DNA of 64,000 bases, taken from contig NEEC01000018.1 in the NCBI GenBank assembly GCA_002189035.1, forward strand, positions 1,984,001 through 2,048,000, given 5' to 3'. Numbering within the stretch: position 1 is the stretch's first letter; each line of letters starts with the position of its first letter. Source of the DNA: Utricularia gibba (Eukaryota > Streptophyta > Magnoliopsida > Lamiales > Lentibulariaceae). The position numbers were made by a program, and so were the translations under genes. Below the pieces are notes generated by a model. The model saw only the letters and a list, made by a program, of their open reading frames with translations. It made no database searches and had not been told where the DNA came from. Below, piece after piece: positions 61,569 to 64,000 of this stretch.

Positions 61569-61948
61569 TCCGGATTAGGTATCTGTTTCCGGACAAGACA
61601 AATGAAAAACTGGCAAAATGATGAGCTGGGTAGATAGAAGCAAAAAGCGATTTGTTCAAATCAAATCAATTCCGGTCCCAGGAGCCGGAATCGTGAATCT
61701 GTGTGCGTACGCGCGGCGAGTGTGAGAAAGATAGCGGTCGCCTTCTCGCGTGAGCTTTGTCTCTCTGTTCATTTTCCGATAACTTCCAGAACAGGTTCCA
61801 TGCTATATATTTTTATTTCTTTGAAATAATATATAAAAAAAGAAAAACAACAGAAATACATCTAAAACCCTAAACACACTCAATAGCTGCAGAAGAGGAG
61901 CCTTGGAAGCCATTACCAGTTCATTTGTGAGGGTTTTTGGTGGCTTCA
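61569..61948. promoter_or_regulatory. Divergent promoter of the TOM1 and PPR genes
   Basis: 380 bases separate the start codons. AAAACCCTAAAC (telo-box) lies at 61864-61875 and CTATATATTT at 61802-61811 on the PPR side. The TOM1 side is C/G-rich around 61700-61750. Element roles are inferred. Confidence 0.5.
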
Positions 61949-63141
61949 ATGGCGTTAAGCAGCAGGGTTCGGAGTCTGTATCTCCAGCGATGTCGTATGT
62001 ACTCGACGGCTATCCTCAGCCCAGATTCTAAATCGCCGCTCAGCAGCAAGGAGAAATCGAGGGCTGCGATTTCGCTCCTCAAGCTAGAGAAGAACCCAGA
62101 ACGGATTCTCGATATCTGTCGAGCTGCGGCACTGACGCCGGAGTCGCATTTGGACAGGGTAGCTTACTCGACCGCGATTTCGAAGCTTAAGGACTCGAAT
62201 TACTATGAGGGAATTCGAGACTTCGTTAGGGACTCGCTGGCACGCCCTGATTTCAAATCTGAGCGCTTTTTTAAGCATTTTATTGTTCTGTTTGGACAGG
62301 CGGGTCTTATCAAGGATGCTGTTAAGTTGTTCGACGAAATGCCTAAGACGGGTGTTGATATGAGCGTGAAAGCGTTGAATTCTTTATTATTCTCTTGCAT
62401 ACTGGCTGGAGAATACGGGGAGATGAAGAGGATTTTTTCCGATTTCCCGAGGAAATATGGGTTGAAGCCGGACTGTGATACGTATAACACCTTGTTGAAG
62501 GGTTGTGTGAATCGGGCAGTTCCAGTTCTGCCTATTCAATACTATCCGAAATGGAGAGAAATGAGATAAAGCCTACTGCAGCCACGCTTTCCATTTTGAT
62601 AGCAGGGTTTTATAAGGAGGAGAAGTTTAGTGATGTGGATAAGATAGTGGAGTCCATGAAGAAATATGGAGTACGTTCAGGAATTGGTGTCTACAATGCA
62701 AAGATCCAAAGCTTGTGCAAACTTAAAAGATCAGCTGAGGCTAAGGGTGTGCTAGAAGAGATCTTGTGGAAGAAAATGGAGCCAAATAATGCGACGTACA
62801 GCCATTTGATTCATGGGTTTTGCAAGGAAGGCAAGTTGGATATAGCCAAGGATTTGTTCAAGGAGATGATTAGTAGGAAGCTGAAACCGGAAGGTGTTTG
62901 CTATTACAGACTGATACACTATTTGTGCCAAGGTAAGGATTTTGAGGCTGCATTGGCCGTTTATAAGGATTCTGTATCAAAAATTTGGGTGCCGAAAATA
63001 GTAACAATGAAGGCTCTTGTCAATGGACTGATTAGCATCCACAAAGTTGATGAGGCAAAAGAAATCATCGCATTTGTGAAAGAAAAATTCCCAGCAAAAG
63101 CAGATAAATGGACTGAGATTGAGGAAGTTTTATCCCAGTAG
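61949..63141 (+). CDS. PPR336-like (mitoribosome-associated) PPR protein with a one-base frameshift
   Basis: Intronless. The first frame runs from ATG 61949 (MALSSRVRSLYLQRC, mitochondrial presequence-like) through SKEKSRAAISLLKLEKNPER, LDICRAAALTPESHLDRVAY and PPR repeats to YNTLLKG near 62500. The homologous continuation, LCESGSSSSAYSILSEMERN, is in another frame, reached by adding one T in AAGGGTTGTGTGAA (62496-62509), where relatives read a glycine or other residue followed by an FCESG/LCESG block. That frame then continues intact to DKWTEIEEVLSQ. The restored length would be 397 residues, close to Arabidopsis PPR336 (At1g61870, about 408), a P-class PPR of the mitochondrial small ribosomal subunit. 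Either an inactivating mutation or a base-calling error. Confidence 0.88.
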
Positions 63142-63740
63142 ACTCTGCTTTTATGAATCTTCTATTGCTTGAATCTTTGGTAGCATACTGTCTTCCCTTT
63201 TATCATCTGGATTATGTTTTGTTCTGAACTGATGATTACTGTGAAATTCTATGGGGTCATCGGGTCATTACCCACGTCCTTATTAGTTCATAGCATTAGA
63301 AGATGTCAGGTTATTACCCCAACCTTTTTCGTTTAAACATTACAGCCACTCGGGGTTGTGGTGAAAGATTCTAAATTCAACAATTCTTTGTTACAACTTA
63401 CACAGGGGTCTTCCAAGAACCCATGCCCACTCCAGATATCGAGCCTGCAGATGTAACGTATCCTGAGGATTTTGTTCCTTTGCTATGGTTGGATAATGTC
63501 CATTGCTGGTGCATCTGTTTCAATGCAATTCACTTTCATCTTGGCAACCCTCGTCGATCTCAGCCAAGAAGAAGAAGAAGAATCGGGTTAGGGGATGAAG
63601 TTGATCTTGGCTCCTTACGTTCCACTTTTGTCTTGATAAAGAACCTGGGCATCAGTTACCTAGTGAAATGAGAATAATGATGATATGCATATCAGAAGAA
63701 ATGTCAAGAACGGCAGAATGAAGCTCGAGCAAACCTTAAG
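63142..63740. other. PPR 3' region and start of an unassigned locus
   Basis: 63142-63400 is likely PPR 3'UTR. 63420-63660 has a plus-strand frame starting MPTPDIEPADVTYPEDF and containing a GAAGAAGAAGAAGAA run at 63565-63583; it stops at 63671 and I cannot tie it to a family. It may be an exon of the partial gene that follows. Confidence 0.35.
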
Positions 63741-64000
63741 ATGACCATGCGGAATGAAGTTGATGCGAAATCGGCGTCCAGCTTCGAGTTTATTCATTTG
63801 CGTCGAATCCTGGTTATGATCAATGAAGAAAAAGAAGCAAGCTTTAACAAAATTGGAAGACTCATTGTTGCCCAAATGGGAGCTGCATTTCCTAATGTTG
63901 CACCACAACCAATGTCAGCAATACTCATGACATCCGTGGGTTCCCTCTTTGGATTTCCTCCTTCCCAACTACAGGGCAAGACCAGTAGAAAGCCTGGTCA
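63741..64000 (+). CDS. Unidentified open frame leaving the right edge
   Basis: A plus-strand frame is open from an in-frame TGA at 63681-63683 to the window end, over 100 codons; the first ATG is at 63741. It reads MTMRNEVDAKSASSFEFIHL, then RRILVMINEEKEASFNKIGR, LIVAQMGAAFPNVAPQPMSA and on to the edge. The middle has the charged, heptad-like look of a helix or coiled coil. I do not recognise the family, and the real reading may enter through a splice acceptor upstream rather than at this ATG. The frame carries normal codon variety and no low-complexity runs, so a coding exon is likely. Confidence 0.4.
   Translation, partial: MTMRNEVDAKSASSFEFIHLRRILVMINEEKEASFNKIGRLIVAQMGAAFPNVAPQPMSAILMTSVGSLFGFPPSQLQGKTSRKPG

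Overview
The window is nuclear DNA from a eudicot plant. Genes are split by GT-AG introns, most of them short (about 70-200 bases). The encoded proteins are plant-typical: FVE/MSI4, COP1, CBL, AGPase small subunit, plastid fibrillin, TOM1, STRUBBELIG-family kinase and a PPR336-like PPR. About 25 genes fit in 64 kb with no intact transposon, so the genome is compact. A small-genome lineage such as Lentibulariaceae would fit, but that is a guess. Exon coordinates below were read by hand from splice signals, reading phase and remembered homologues.

Layout. 0-8 kb: edge of an unknown gene (-), FVE/MSI4 (-), an ARID-HMG protein (+), and a WIP-type nuclear-envelope KASH protein (-). 9-17 kb: CLC-f-type chloride channel, the 25-residue ribosomal protein eL41, and an organellar YchF/Obg-like ATPase (all +). 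17-28 kb: a three-helix membrane protein (+), a DCN1-like neddylation factor (+), KDO-8-phosphate synthase (-) and an AMT1 ammonium transporter (-). 28-39 kb: a WD40 protein (-), AGPase small subunit (+, with a one-base frameshift), CBL2/3-type calcium sensor (-), a decayed gene (-) and an EAR-tailed unknown protein (+). 39-51 kb: a 5'-truncated-looking mitochondrial pyruvate carrier (-), COP1 (+), plastid fibrillin (+) and a STRUBBELIG-family receptor kinase (-). 51-64 kb: AT-rich intergenic DNA holding a pair of direct repeats around an LRAT/NC-domain gene (+), an ANKRD13-like ankyrin protein (+), a small unknown protein (+), TOM1/TOM3 (-), a PPR336-like protein (+, with a one-base frameshift) and an unidentified open frame leaving the right edge.

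The genes do not form one pathway or operon-like unit; this is ordinary plant gene order with many head-to-head pairs. The most useful observations are two single-base deletions in otherwise intact genes (AGPS and PPR336-like), both in short homopolymers; three introns that need GC-AG splicing; a duplicated exon tail inside a KDO-8-P synthase intron; an in-frame, stop-free intron in the LRAT gene; a missing first exon in the pyruvate carrier; and several open or repeated segments without an explanation. I found no convincing new multi-gene system.
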